From contig JAEEGM010000008.1 of assembly GCA_016280325.1 (NCBI GenBank), positions 1-48,701 on the forward strand: DNA of 48,701 nucleotides. Reading direction: 5' to 3'. The notes under the pieces were generated by a model that worked only from the letters and a program-made list of their open reading frames with translations, was not told where the DNA came from and did no database searches. This document shows, one piece after another, positions 25,058 to 33,382 of this stretch. Position 1 is the first letter of the stretch. Each line of letters begins with the position of its first letter. This DNA is from Eubacterium sp. GTDB taxonomy: Bacteria; Bacillota; Clostridia; Lachnospirales; Lachnospiraceae. A program made the translations under genes and the position numbers.

Positions 25058-26254
25058 TCATTTCTTCACGCAGTATTTGGTCAGCTTTCCTTTATCATTT
25101 TTTAATGTTGTTCCGAGCGGCTCACACATGTTGTTGATCTTATTCAACAGTCTTTTCTTTTCCGATCCTTTCTTCGGAGTCGGCTGATAGTTGTTGTAAC
25201 TCATCGTCGAAGACAGGCAACAGGGGATCAGTTTCATGGTTGTTTTCTTCTTCTTCAGCTTCCCGTTTTTAAAGGTAAATACCGGTCTTGCGATCATGGT
25301 ATCCTTGTCCGACGGATTGGAATTCCCACCGAAGCAGAAGTTTCCGAGACTGTAAACAATATAGACTCCCTTGTATTTTTCCACACCCTGAAGCACATGC
25401 GGATGATGTCCGAGGACGAGATCCGCGCCCGCCTTAACCGCGTAATGTGCCAGACTTCTCTGCGTCCCGTTCGGCGAGTACTGTCTCTCGATACCGGCAT
25501 GCATGCTGACAACAATGAGCGCACATTTTTTCTTTTTCAGTTTTTTGATGCCGTTGGAAATCTGCGAGGTCGCTGCTGAGTAACTCTCTAAACCGTTGAC
25601 CGATACCATTCCGATCTTGATCTTGGTCCCGGTCTTTTTCTTCTTAACCTTGTAGGTCCCAACCTTGGAATAGGATGAATACTTCACTCCGGCATCCTTA
25701 AATGTCGCGATCGTATCCGTGTAACTTCCCTGTCCGAAGTCCCGACAGTGATTGTTGGCAAAGGCTACCGATTCGATATTCCCCTTGGTAATAACCTTGA
25801 TATACGAAGCCGGCGCCTTGAAGGTAAACTTCTTATCCGCACGTGTTGTCCGCGTAGTCAATGTCCCCTCGAAGTTAACCAGTGTCATATCATCATTCGC
25901 GAAATACTTCTGAACATTTTTGAAAAAATATGCCTTGTCTCCTACCCTGTTTACCATCGCGTTGAAACTCGTGGACTGGTTGAAGGCAGGGTCGGTTCCG
26001 ATCGTACAGTCACCGGCGCAGCTGAGTGTCACCGTGTCGATCTTCGGCGTCGGCTTCGGGGTCTTCTTCGGCTTAGCCGTCTTCTCCGGCCCAACCTCTG
26101 CCCCTCCTCCGGATGCCGCCGACAAAGACGTATCCAACGTCGGTGAACTGTCCCCGTTGGACGCTTTCTTTCCTTCACCACAACCGACGAGGCAAAGGCT
26201 GAGCGCCATCACCAGAACGGTTGCCATACGTTTTCTTGCCTCTCTTTTCATCAT
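25058..26254 (-). CDS. CapA-family (PGA_cap) lipoprotein
   Basis: A 398-residue lipoprotein. The signal peptide ends in the lipobox LVGC (Cys 25); a Lys/Pro/Thr linker (about 55-72) is followed by a CapA domain with SCAGDCTIGTD, LVNFEGTLTTR, AFANNHCRDFG, VSMHAGIERQ and GHHPHVLQG. The metal-site residues are better conserved than in the protein at 21154. It starts directly after the hypD stop, with its ribosome binding site in the last hypD codons, so it belongs to the kinase-hypCED transcript. A functional link to hydrogenase maturation is not evident. Confidence 0.9.
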   Translation of the reverse strand: MMKREARKRMATVLVMALSLCLVGCGEGKKASNGDSSPTLDTSLSAASGGGAEVGPEKTAKPKKTPKPTPKIDTVTLSCAGDCTIGTDPAFNQSTSFNAMVNRVGDKAYFFKNVQKYFANDDMTLVNFEGTLTTRTTRADKKFTFKAPASYIKVITKGNIESVAFANNHCRDFGQGSYTDTIATFKDAGVKYSSYSKVGTYKVKKKKTGTKIKIGMVSVNGLESYSAATSQISNGIKKLKKKKCALIVVSMHAGIERQYSPNGTQRSLAHYAVKAGADLVLGHHPHVLQGVEKYKGVYIVYSLGNFCFGGNSNPSDKDTMIARPVFTFKNGKLKKKKTTMKLIPCCLSSTMSYNNYQPTPKKGSEKKRLLNKINNMCEPLGTTLKNDKGKLTKYCVKK

Positions 26255-27301
26255 TCAACCATCCTTTCTTTTATTTATAAAATAAGAATAACAACTGCCT
26301 TCTGTCGATACCATACACGCTCCCTGCGGATTCATCGGCTGACACACCTTTCCGTACAGCGGGCACTCATACGGTCTCATCCGACCGGTCAGAACCTGGT
26401 CACAACAACAGGCGGGATTCTTCTTTTCATCCTGCACAAGCCCCTCGCTCCCGGCATCCCACCTTCGGTATTCCTCCCTCAGGACGTACCCGGAATCAGA
26501 CACCCTGCCCAATCCGCGCCAGGCGGCAGAGCATTTTTGGAAAAATATACCGACCGCTTTCTTCGCTTTTTCATTTCCCTCTCTTGTCACGACCGAAGGA
26601 TAACAATTGGTCACGACCCCCTGACCTCTGTGCGAGATCAAACTGTAGAGCGCACCAAGCAGTTCCTCACCTGTAAAGCCGGACACAGCAAAGGGAATAT
26701 CGTACTTCTTCGCAATCGGCTCAAAGCACTCATATCCTGTCACGACGGACACGTGTCCGGGTGCGAGAAAGCCATCGACCGGCGCCCCGTCAGAGAGCAT
26801 CTGAGTGATTACCTCCGGCATGGTTTTCAGTGCTGTAAGGAGCTTCACATTGCTCCTGTTTTTATCGACGATCTCTTCCATAAGTAACGCGTACACCGGC
26901 GCCGTTGTCTCGAATCCTACAGCCGCAAAGACGAATTCCGTCTCCGGTTCCGCCACAGCCATGTCGATGACATCCATCGGCGAGTAGACCATCTCCACAC
27001 GACATCCTTCACCGCGAACTGCACTTAACGAGTCACGGCTCCCGGGCACACGGATCAGATCACCGAATGTCACGATCACTTTCCCCTGTCTTGCCAGTTC
27101 CACCAACCGATCGATATACGATGAGGTCGTGACACAGACCGGACATCCCGGCCCCGATAACAGTGTGATACGATCTGACAAAAGCGACGGAATCCCGTTC
27201 TTTGCCACCGCGTCGGTATGACTGCCGCAAACCTCCATGATCCGCATCGGAGGACCGTCATAGGTCTGCAGGCGATGTCTTATATCCTCAATTGTCAGCA
27301 T
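26255..27301 (-). CDS. hypD: Hydrogenase maturation protein HypD
   Basis: An iron-sulfur scaffold that, with HypC, holds the Fe(CN)2CO group during [NiFe] active-site assembly. It has 348 residues. Key segments are MEVCGSHTDAVAKNG, SGPGCPVCVTTSSYID, GFETTAP and the C-terminal Cys motif starting CPLYGKVCQPMNPQGACMV. The start overlaps the hypE stop by seven bases. It is complete. Confidence 0.97.
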   Translation of the reverse strand: MLTIEDIRHRLQTYDGPPMRIMEVCGSHTDAVAKNGIPSLLSDRITLLSGPGCPVCVTTSSYIDRLVELARQGKVIVTFGDLIRVPGSRDSLSAVRGEGCRVEMVYSPMDVIDMAVAEPETEFVFAAVGFETTAPVYALLMEEIVDKNRSNVKLLTALKTMPEVITQMLSDGAPVDGFLAPGHVSVVTGYECFEPIAKKYDIPFAVSGFTGEELLGALYSLISHRGQGVVTNCYPSVVTREGNEKAKKAVGIFFQKCSAAWRGLGRVSDSGYVLREEYRRWDAGSEGLVQDEKKNPACCCDQVLTGRMRPYECPLYGKVCQPMNPQGACMVSTEGSCYSYFINKRKDG

Positions 27302-28308
27302 ATCCTCGGCAACCCCTCTCCCTGCAAAACATCCAGTTCACGCAAACCGCCGATCGAAGTCCGAACATAGAGTCCGCCTTTTTCGAACCCGGTCTGTCCC
27401 TGTCCGGGCTCCTCCACGACGCCTACTCTGACGGCATCCGCACCGTAACGGGAATCTCGCATCACGCGTAACGCTTCCTCTTCATCCTGCGGATCCACGA
27501 TACAAACCAACTTTCCTTCATTCCCCATATAGACGGGATCGAGCCCTAAGAGTCCGCAGAACTCCTTCACTTTCGGATTCACCGGTACCAAAGAGTCCTC
27601 GATCACAAAGGCATTATCTGACGCTGTCGCAAGTTCCTTCAGTACCGTTCCAAGTCCCCCTCGTGTCACATCTCTCAACGTGTGTACGCGAAGATTTCGT
27701 AACCCCTCACACATCTGAACCAAAGGCGCTACATCACTTTTTATATCCGTATCAATGGATAATCTCTCACTCAGGATTGCCGCGTGGTGATCTCCCATTG
27801 TACCGGACACCAGGATCACATCTCCCGACCTTGCCCTATCCGCGGAGATATCTATCCCCTCCGGCACCACGCCGATTCCGGTGGTATTGACGTAGATACC
27901 GCCTTGTCCTTCCACCACCTTGGTATCACCACAAACGATCGATATACCGGCCTCCTTCGCCGTCTCAGCCATCGATCGTACCACACGTTTCAGCATCTCC
28001 ACAGATACGCCGACCTCCAGGATCCAACTTGAGGTCAGGTACTTCGGAACCGCTCCCCGCATCAGCAGATCGTTGACCGTTCCGCACACAGCCAGACGCC
28101 CGATATCACCGCCACGAAACTCAACCGGTGTCACGACAAAGCTGTCCGTCGTTACCGCGATCCTGCCCGCCTCCGACGGAAGGACCGCCGCGTCCTCCAT
28201 GGCATCAAGGATCTCATTTTTAAAGGCGGATGCAAACACCTCGTGAATCAACTCACCGGTGGCCGCTCCGCCGCTTCCATGTATCATTGCTATCTGTTTA
28301 TCCATCAT
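27295..28308 (-). CDS. hypE: Hydrogenase maturation protein HypE
   Basis: An ATP-dependent dehydratase that converts the carbamoyl group on its own C-terminal Cys to thiocyanate, the source of the active-site cyanide ligands. It has 337 residues and ends in the invariant PRIC. It opens with IAMIHGSGGAATGELI and has the ATP-binding stretch VTTDSFVVTP. I place the start at the ATG preceded by AGAGGAAAC rather than a GTG eight codons earlier. It lies between hypC and hypD. Confidence 0.97.
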   Translation of the reverse strand: MMDKQIAMIHGSGGAATGELIHEVFASAFKNEILDAMEDAAVLPSEAGRIAVTTDSFVVTPVEFRGGDIGRLAVCGTVNDLLMRGAVPKYLTSSWILEVGVSVEMLKRVVRSMAETAKEAGISIVCGDTKVVEGQGGIYVNTTGIGVVPEGIDISADRARSGDVILVSGTMGDHHAAILSERLSIDTDIKSDVAPLVQMCEGLRNLRVHTLRDVTRGGLGTVLKELATASDNAFVIEDSLVPVNPKVKEFCGLLGLDPVYMGNEGKLVCIVDPQDEEEALRVMRDSRYGADAVRVGVVEEPGQGQTGFEKGGLYVRTSIGGLRELDVLQGEGLPRIC

Positions 28309-28335
28309 TTCGTTTCCTCTGCGTGTGCACACACT

Positions 28336-28554
28336 TCACCCTGCCGACTCTTCCAGATCATGAAAAAGCTGCATAAGTTCCTCCGCCTCGCTCTCGGACA
28401 CCTTTTGGAGGATACAGCCCGCGTGTACCAATACCCGGTCACCCGGCTCTACCTCAACAAGTCCCGTCCGTGCTTCTACCCGGTTCTCCGAAAAGTCTAC
28501 AACAGCCTTTCGATCCCTCACTTCAATCACGGTACCCGGCCACGCTACACACAT
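28336..28554 (-). CDS. hypC: Hydrogenase maturation chaperone HypC
   Basis: A 72-residue chaperone that delivers the iron group to the hydrogenase large subunit. The essential Cys follows the initiator Met (MCVAWPGTVIEV), and the middle GDRVLVHAGCILQKVSE is typical. It is placed after the two sensor kinases and before hypE. Confidence 0.96.
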   Translation of the reverse strand: MCVAWPGTVIEVRDRKAVVDFSENRVEARTGLVEVEPGDRVLVHAGCILQKVSESEAEELMQLFHDLEESAG

Positions 28555-28602
28555 GGATACAACCTTCCTTTCCGACCAGCTTCCCGGTCATCACTTCTGC
28601 TC

Positions 28603-30522
28603 CTATACCGTACTGCCCGGGTAATCCGGAATGATTTTTACCTTGCTCCTCGGAAGGTACCGCAGCAGCACGCCCTCCAACCGATCCTTATTGATAGGCT
28701 TTGGCAGGTACGCGTCAAATCCAACACGAAGATATCCTTCCTTTGCACCCTCCGCCACGTTCGAAGTGAAAACAATACAGGGAACAACACAGTTCGGATT
28801 CTCACGATTCTCTCGCACCAGACGCATAAGCTCGATACCGTCAATCTCACGCATCATATGATCAAAAAGGAGCACATCGTAGGTTTTCTCCGCCATCATT
28901 TCCAATGCCTCGGAAGCACTCTGTGTCGTGTCAACCTGAATCTCTGTCGACTGTAGCAGACTCTTGATGACAGCCAGATTCATCCTCTCGTCATCCACGA
29001 CAAGGATCTTCGCATCCGGTGCAGTATAACTATGATGCGATACATTCTCTTCTTCAAAAGCCATTACCTCACGGGACTTTCGGAAGTCTCCGATCGGTTT
29101 CTCATCGATCACTTTCTGTTTCAGCTTGAAATAAAACGTAGATCCCACACCGAGTTCACTTTCGAACTCCAAAACACTTCCCATCATGCGAAGCTGACGA
29201 CTGGCCATCGCAAGACCCAACTCCGTGATTCCGGACGTGATCTCATCCTCTCCGTGTTCACTCTCTATACTGCCGGTGAACATCTCAACCATACGCTTCA
29301 CGGCTTCTTTCGGCACACCCTCTCCCGTATCACGAACACTGAATTTTAACCATACATAATTATCACGAATACGTTCTCTGGATACATTGAAGTGGATCTC
29401 ACCCTTCTTGGTATAGCGAACCGAGTTATTGAGAAGATTGATCAGACATTGTTTCAGTCTGGTTGTGTCTCCAAAAAGAATACTCGGGAGTTTGTCATCG
29501 ACCTCCGTGATAAACTGTACTTCAGAGTTGCGCATACGTCCGCGAACCATCTCCGACAGATCCGAGATCAACAGGAACGGATCATAGCGCACCGGTTCCA
29601 ACGTGGTGCTCTTGCTGTCGATCTTTGACATATCAAGCACCTCATCCACCAGCATCAGAAGATGATTGCCGGCGTGGCGGATCTCTTTAGCATCTTCACG
29701 CACCTCCGGCTCAACCGATTCACGAAGGATCATCTCATCCATTCCCATAACCATATTGATCGGCGTACGGATCTCATGGGAAATCATATCCAGGAAGTCA
29801 TTTCTCCTAAAGTTTGCCTCCTCTGCCATCGACTTAGCCAACTGCAGTTCTTCCTGCTCTTTGAGTTTCTCTGCCTGTTCCCTCTTAGCATTGCGAAGGA
29901 TCAGCAGGACGATCAGGGCGCAGAAAAAGATTGCCGACGCTCCCAGGATCAGGATCAGACGGAGTTGTGTACCCACCTCTCCCTCGAACCAATCCGCCGG
30001 AAAGTCCGCGCATACAAGGCCGGCCAATTCTCCGGAAGAAGCATAGACCGGACAATACGCCGAGTAAAACGATCCCCAACGATCTTCAACAGCAGCATCA
30101 TCGACAGAAGGTGTTCCGGCCGCTGCTTCCTCCATCGCCGGAGTCCCGACCACAGGCTCGCCGAATTTACCCGGATCCTGAGGATCCGCGTCTATGATAA
30201 AGTTGAATCTTCCACCGGGCTCACATTTTACGGTATAAACATACTGCGCTTGTGTCTTTTTCATAAAAACACTTAACAGTTCATAAATTGACTTGTACCT
30301 GGGCGTGTCCGTATCATTCTCTCCGATTTTGATCAGGTCATCCCCATCGATCAGTTCCGAAGCGCTTCTCGCCACCTCAATCATCTCTTTTTTCAACAGT
30401 TCATCCATGATCCTTCGAGAGCGCGAAGCCGAAAAAAGGGCCAATCCAAGTATGATCGCCAGATACACGGCGACCGCAATAATGACCTTGGTGATTCCCT
30501 TTTTACTCTCGTTGGTATTCAT
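28603..30522 (-). CDS. Membrane hybrid sensor histidine kinase with C-terminal receiver domain
   Basis: A 639-residue protein. TM1 is about 11-30 and TM2 about 187-209, with an extracytoplasmic domain between them (DRWGSFYSAYCPVY near 148-161, Cache-like). HisKA follows with His 249 in DMISHEIRTPINM, then a HATPase domain (N-box QCLINLLNNSVRYT, G1 DTGEGV) and a receiver domain (about 503-625, phosphoacceptor Asp in LLFDHMM, Lys in PKP). The G2 box reads GITELGLAM rather than GTGLGLAI, so kinase activity may be reduced. It lies three bases after another kinase and just before hypC. The ligand is unknown. Confidence 0.93.
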   Translation of the reverse strand: MNTNESKKGITKVIIAVAVYLAIILGLALFSASRSRRIMDELLKKEMIEVARSASELIDGDDLIKIGENDTDTPRYKSIYELLSVFMKKTQAQYVYTVKCEPGGRFNFIIDADPQDPGKFGEPVVGTPAMEEAAAGTPSVDDAAVEDRWGSFYSAYCPVYASSGELAGLVCADFPADWFEGEVGTQLRLILILGASAIFFCALIVLLILRNAKREQAEKLKEQEELQLAKSMAEEANFRRNDFLDMISHEIRTPINMVMGMDEMILRESVEPEVREDAKEIRHAGNHLLMLVDEVLDMSKIDSKSTTLEPVRYDPFLLISDLSEMVRGRMRNSEVQFITEVDDKLPSILFGDTTRLKQCLINLLNNSVRYTKKGEIHFNVSRERIRDNYVWLKFSVRDTGEGVPKEAVKRMVEMFTGSIESEHGEDEITSGITELGLAMASRQLRMMGSVLEFESELGVGSTFYFKLKQKVIDEKPIGDFRKSREVMAFEEENVSHHSYTAPDAKILVVDDERMNLAVIKSLLQSTEIQVDTTQSASEALEMMAEKTYDVLLFDHMMREIDGIELMRLVRENRENPNCVVPCIVFTSNVAEGAKEGYLRVGFDAYLPKPINKDRLEGVLLRYLPRSKVKIIPDYPGSTV

Positions 30523-30525
30523 AGA

Positions 30526-32019
30526 TCACTGCTCTCCCGTTTGCGTATTGTCCGGTTTATAGGTTTCCGTCAGTCTTGCGGCTGCCGTATCATAATCTCC
30601 GATCGGATCATCCTGTATGACCTTCTGCGTGATGATAAAGGAAAACAGCGACCCCTGTCCGTACAGGCTCTCTACCGTCAACTCTGTATCCATCAACTGA
30701 AGCAGGCGCTTAACGATCGCCATACCAAGTCCCGTACCGGTTGTCTGATTCTTGTCCCGATCGAATCGCTCAAACGCATGGAACAATCGTTCCATGTCTT
30801 CTTCATGGATTCCCACTCCGGTATCCTCGACACTGACGCGAATCCGCACCTCGTCTCCATCAAGAGCCATCATAAAGAGCGAGAAGGTTACCGTCCCTTC
30901 CTCCGTAAACTTCACGGCATTGGACAAAAGATTCATCAGACACTGGCTGATCTTGCCCGCGTCACCGCGCAGACGGCGAGGCAATACCTCGTCCACGTTG
31001 ATCACCAGATCCAGTCCCTTCCGGATCGCATCCGGCTTGATCGTACGAACCAGTTTATCCACCAACTCGACCAGATCGTATTCGGCCTCTTCAAGAGCGG
31101 TCGACTCATCTTCCAGATTGGAATAATCCAGGATATCGTTGATCATGGAAAGCAGGTTCTCTCCGGCTACTTCAATGTTTCCCGCGCAGAGTTTCGTTCT
31201 CTCCACGCTTGTTTCCTCCATGATCTTTTTATTTTTTTCAAGAATTGTATGAACCGGAACACGTACCTCATGTGTGGTATGCTCAAGGAAATCACGCTTT
31301 ACCTGATCTGCCTGCTCAATCAATTCCTTGGTCTCGCGAAGCTTTTCACTTTCAACCAGTCGTTCCTTCAGTTCACGTCGAACACGTCTGGTAATAAACC
31401 AGGCCAGAAGTACACTTCCGACGATGGTAACCGCACAGATGATGATCAAAAAGAAATCGAGTGTATCCTTCCTGGTATCAAACCACTCTGCTTCAAAGTC
31501 AACACCGATGGCACCAACCAGTTGTTTTTTGGAATTATAAACAGGTGAATAAGAACTGTAGAAATCTCCCCATCGATCCTCGGTCGGACTCGGTTCCGCA
31601 GACGGGTGTCCGGACATCGCCTGCTCAAGCGCCGGTGTCGTCTCGAGGATCTCACCGTACTCATCCGCCGCCTGCATATCCGGATCCACAACAACGCCGT
31701 ATCCGCCTTCGAGCTTTTTGATCGCGTAGATATACTTCAATCCAACCGTTCTGTAAAATGGAGCCAACCTGTCATTGATCGTTTTATAATACGGTTTATC
31801 CGCATCAGAGACATCACCGACAAGTTTTTCCAGATCGTCTCCGCTCACCATTGACGCCGCCGTGTTGGTGATATTGAGCATACGGCTCTCCATCAGCGAT
31901 TGCACCGTTTTCTGGGAATGATAGACCGACAGAAAGGCAACCGAAACAATCGTTATCGTAAGCGCTACGATAGCGACAATCAGCATTTTGGTTGTGAAAC
32001 TGACTTTCTTTGCTTTCAT
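30526..32019 (-). CDS. Membrane sensor histidine kinase
   Basis: A 497-residue protein. TM1 is about 11-32 and TM2 about 189-210. The extracytoplasmic domain is similar to that of the next kinase (EDRWGDFYSSYSPVY...LVGAIGVDFEAEWFD). HisKA has His 250 in FLEHTTHEVRVP, and a complete HATPase follows (QCLMNLLSNAVKFT, DTGVGI, GTGLGMAIV). It has no receiver or DNA-binding domain. It probably works with the receiver on the adjacent hybrid kinase, though no output regulator is encoded nearby. I chose the ATG at 32019 over an in-frame start 11 codons upstream. Confidence 0.92.
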   Translation of the reverse strand: MKAKKVSFTTKMLIVAIVALTITIVSVAFLSVYHSQKTVQSLMESRMLNITNTAASMVSGDDLEKLVGDVSDADKPYYKTINDRLAPFYRTVGLKYIYAIKKLEGGYGVVVDPDMQAADEYGEILETTPALEQAMSGHPSAEPSPTEDRWGDFYSSYSPVYNSKKQLVGAIGVDFEAEWFDTRKDTLDFFLIIICAVTIVGSVLLAWFITRRVRRELKERLVESEKLRETKELIEQADQVKRDFLEHTTHEVRVPVHTILEKNKKIMEETSVERTKLCAGNIEVAGENLLSMINDILDYSNLEDESTALEEAEYDLVELVDKLVRTIKPDAIRKGLDLVINVDEVLPRRLRGDAGKISQCLMNLLSNAVKFTEEGTVTFSLFMMALDGDEVRIRVSVEDTGVGIHEEDMERLFHAFERFDRDKNQTTGTGLGMAIVKRLLQLMDTELTVESLYGQGSLFSFIITQKVIQDDPIGDYDTAAARLTETYKPDNTQTGEQ

Positions 32020-32086
32020 GATCAGTCCTGCTCCGTTATCCCCTACTTGCATATAAATGCATATAAATAAGAAATCAATCTATAGT

Positions 32087-32115
32087 ATTTTAACATATTT
32101 TCAGCTATCTAGCAA
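32087..32115 (-). promoter_or_regulatory. Promoter for the kinase-hypCED transcript
   Basis: Minus strand TTGCTA (32110-32115), 17 bases, TAAAAT (32087-32092), directly after the radical SAM gene stop. It would allow the two kinases, hypC, hypE, hypD and the CapA-like gene to be expressed apart from the ech genes. Confidence 0.6.
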
Positions 32116-32123
32116 GTACATAT

Positions 32124-33359
32124 TTACGCCAGCGTATCGATCCGAATATCCGGCGTGTATCCCCTTAGTTTATCCGATAAAAATACCGTCATTTCTTTTT
32201 GCCGGTTTGCCGGATAACCGTAGACGCCCCCTTCGTTGACAAAGGGATACTGAACAGCCGCCGAATTCGGTTCTGCCGCCCTCAGACGCTTCAGATAATC
32301 CTGCGAGATCCGAAAGGTTCCGACACTGACATCACGCACCTTCGCAAGCGGAAGCTCCTCATTCACGGTATCCACCATCCGTGCGTAGGCCTCCTTCCAG
32401 CCGGGGATCCGTAACATCGGATCAAAACACAATCTGACAGTAAAGCCCAGATCCAGTGCCTCCTTCGCACACCGGAGCCTCTGCAACAAGGTCGGCGTAC
32501 GATGCTCATAGGCATTGATCACCTCTTCCGGTGAAAGCGTGAACGCAAAAATCATCCTTTCACAGGGTTCCAACTTATCCCAAAGATCATTCCTCGCGCA
32601 CTTGGTACGACACTCCGCAAGCAGCCCCGGATGGCTCCGGACAAACTCGGACCAGAGGCTGACATATCCGGTGAGTTCCTCCAATACGATCAGATCCGTA
32701 TCGTAGGAAAGACATAAATACACCTCATGCTCCGTAAGCATCTCTTCCACCTCTCGGAAGGTATCCTCGATGTTGACATGGATCAGCAGATCTCCCGAGG
32801 GGTGCATCCCCTTAAGATAACAGTATTCACAGTCATACAGGCACCCCGTCGCACAGGACGTATAGTAAAAATAACTTTCATCAAAGTCCTGACATACCGG
32901 CGCTCCGGGAAGAATTCTATCATCCTTTTTTTTGGCAAGTATGATATGTTTTTTTCTTTTATTATTCGCGTTACCGGACGCATTATAATAGACATCTTTA
33001 TAGTGATCGATCAACTCGACATCCGCACCCGGAAATCGTGAAAGGATCGCCTCGGTACGAGGATGTTTTTCTATCTCTTTTTCGATAAAAATTCGATCAG
33101 TCGCAAGTGAAACCTCCCGATATTCGGCCACTTTATCGATGATTCCATCTCCGTCACACACTCTGTTTTTCAGTTCCAAAAGGCGTTTCTTTCCCGCTCG
33201 TCTGTCCGGACAGGGAAGGTCACCGTTTTCATACATGGAACGTAGAATTCCTTCGACATCCACACCGCAAAGTGACGCATATTTCAGACATTGTTTCAGT
33301 TCGAAACGCATCGTCTCAGAACAACACAGATCATCCGCGACATATCCCCATTCTTCCAT
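32124..33359 (-). CDS. SPL-family radical SAM protein (spore photoproduct lyase-like)
   Basis: A 411-residue protein. The radical SAM cluster motif CxxxCxxC is at Cys 173, 177 and 180 (SCATGCLYDCEYCYLKG), matching the ATGCxxxCxYCYL pattern of spore photoproduct lyase, and the flanking regions align with SplB. In B. subtilis SplB the hydrogen-donor Cys141 lies in ASCTSDIVGIDHLT; the matching stretch here is LSYDTDLIVLEELT, with Tyr 219 at the Cys position. About 120 extra N-terminal residues precede the core. It may therefore not repair spore photoproduct. Start chosen at 33359 behind AGAGGG; it lies 23 bases after hypF. Confidence 0.85.
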   Translation of the reverse strand: MEEWGYVADDLCCSETMRFELKQCLKYASLCGVDVEGILRSMYENGDLPCPDRRAGKKRLLELKNRVCDGDGIIDKVAEYREVSLATDRIFIEKEIEKHPRTEAILSRFPGADVELIDHYKDVYYNASGNANNKRKKHIILAKKKDDRILPGAPVCQDFDESYFYYTSCATGCLYDCEYCYLKGMHPSGDLLIHVNIEDTFREVEEMLTEHEVYLCLSYDTDLIVLEELTGYVSLWSEFVRSHPGLLAECRTKCARNDLWDKLEPCERMIFAFTLSPEEVINAYEHRTPTLLQRLRCAKEALDLGFTVRLCFDPMLRIPGWKEAYARMVDTVNEELPLAKVRDVSVGTFRISQDYLKRLRAAEPNSAAVQYPFVNEGGVYGYPANRQKEMTVFLSDKLRGYTPDIRIDTLA

Positions 33360-33382
33360 CCGTATCCCTCTATTTACTTTGG

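Noticed and set aside
24858-25061. 67-codon minus-strand open frame overlapping the CapA-like stop by four bases
   Set aside because: The ATGA overlap is suggestive, but there is no recognisable domain, the composition is unlike its neighbours, and it lies in AT-rich intergenic sequence.
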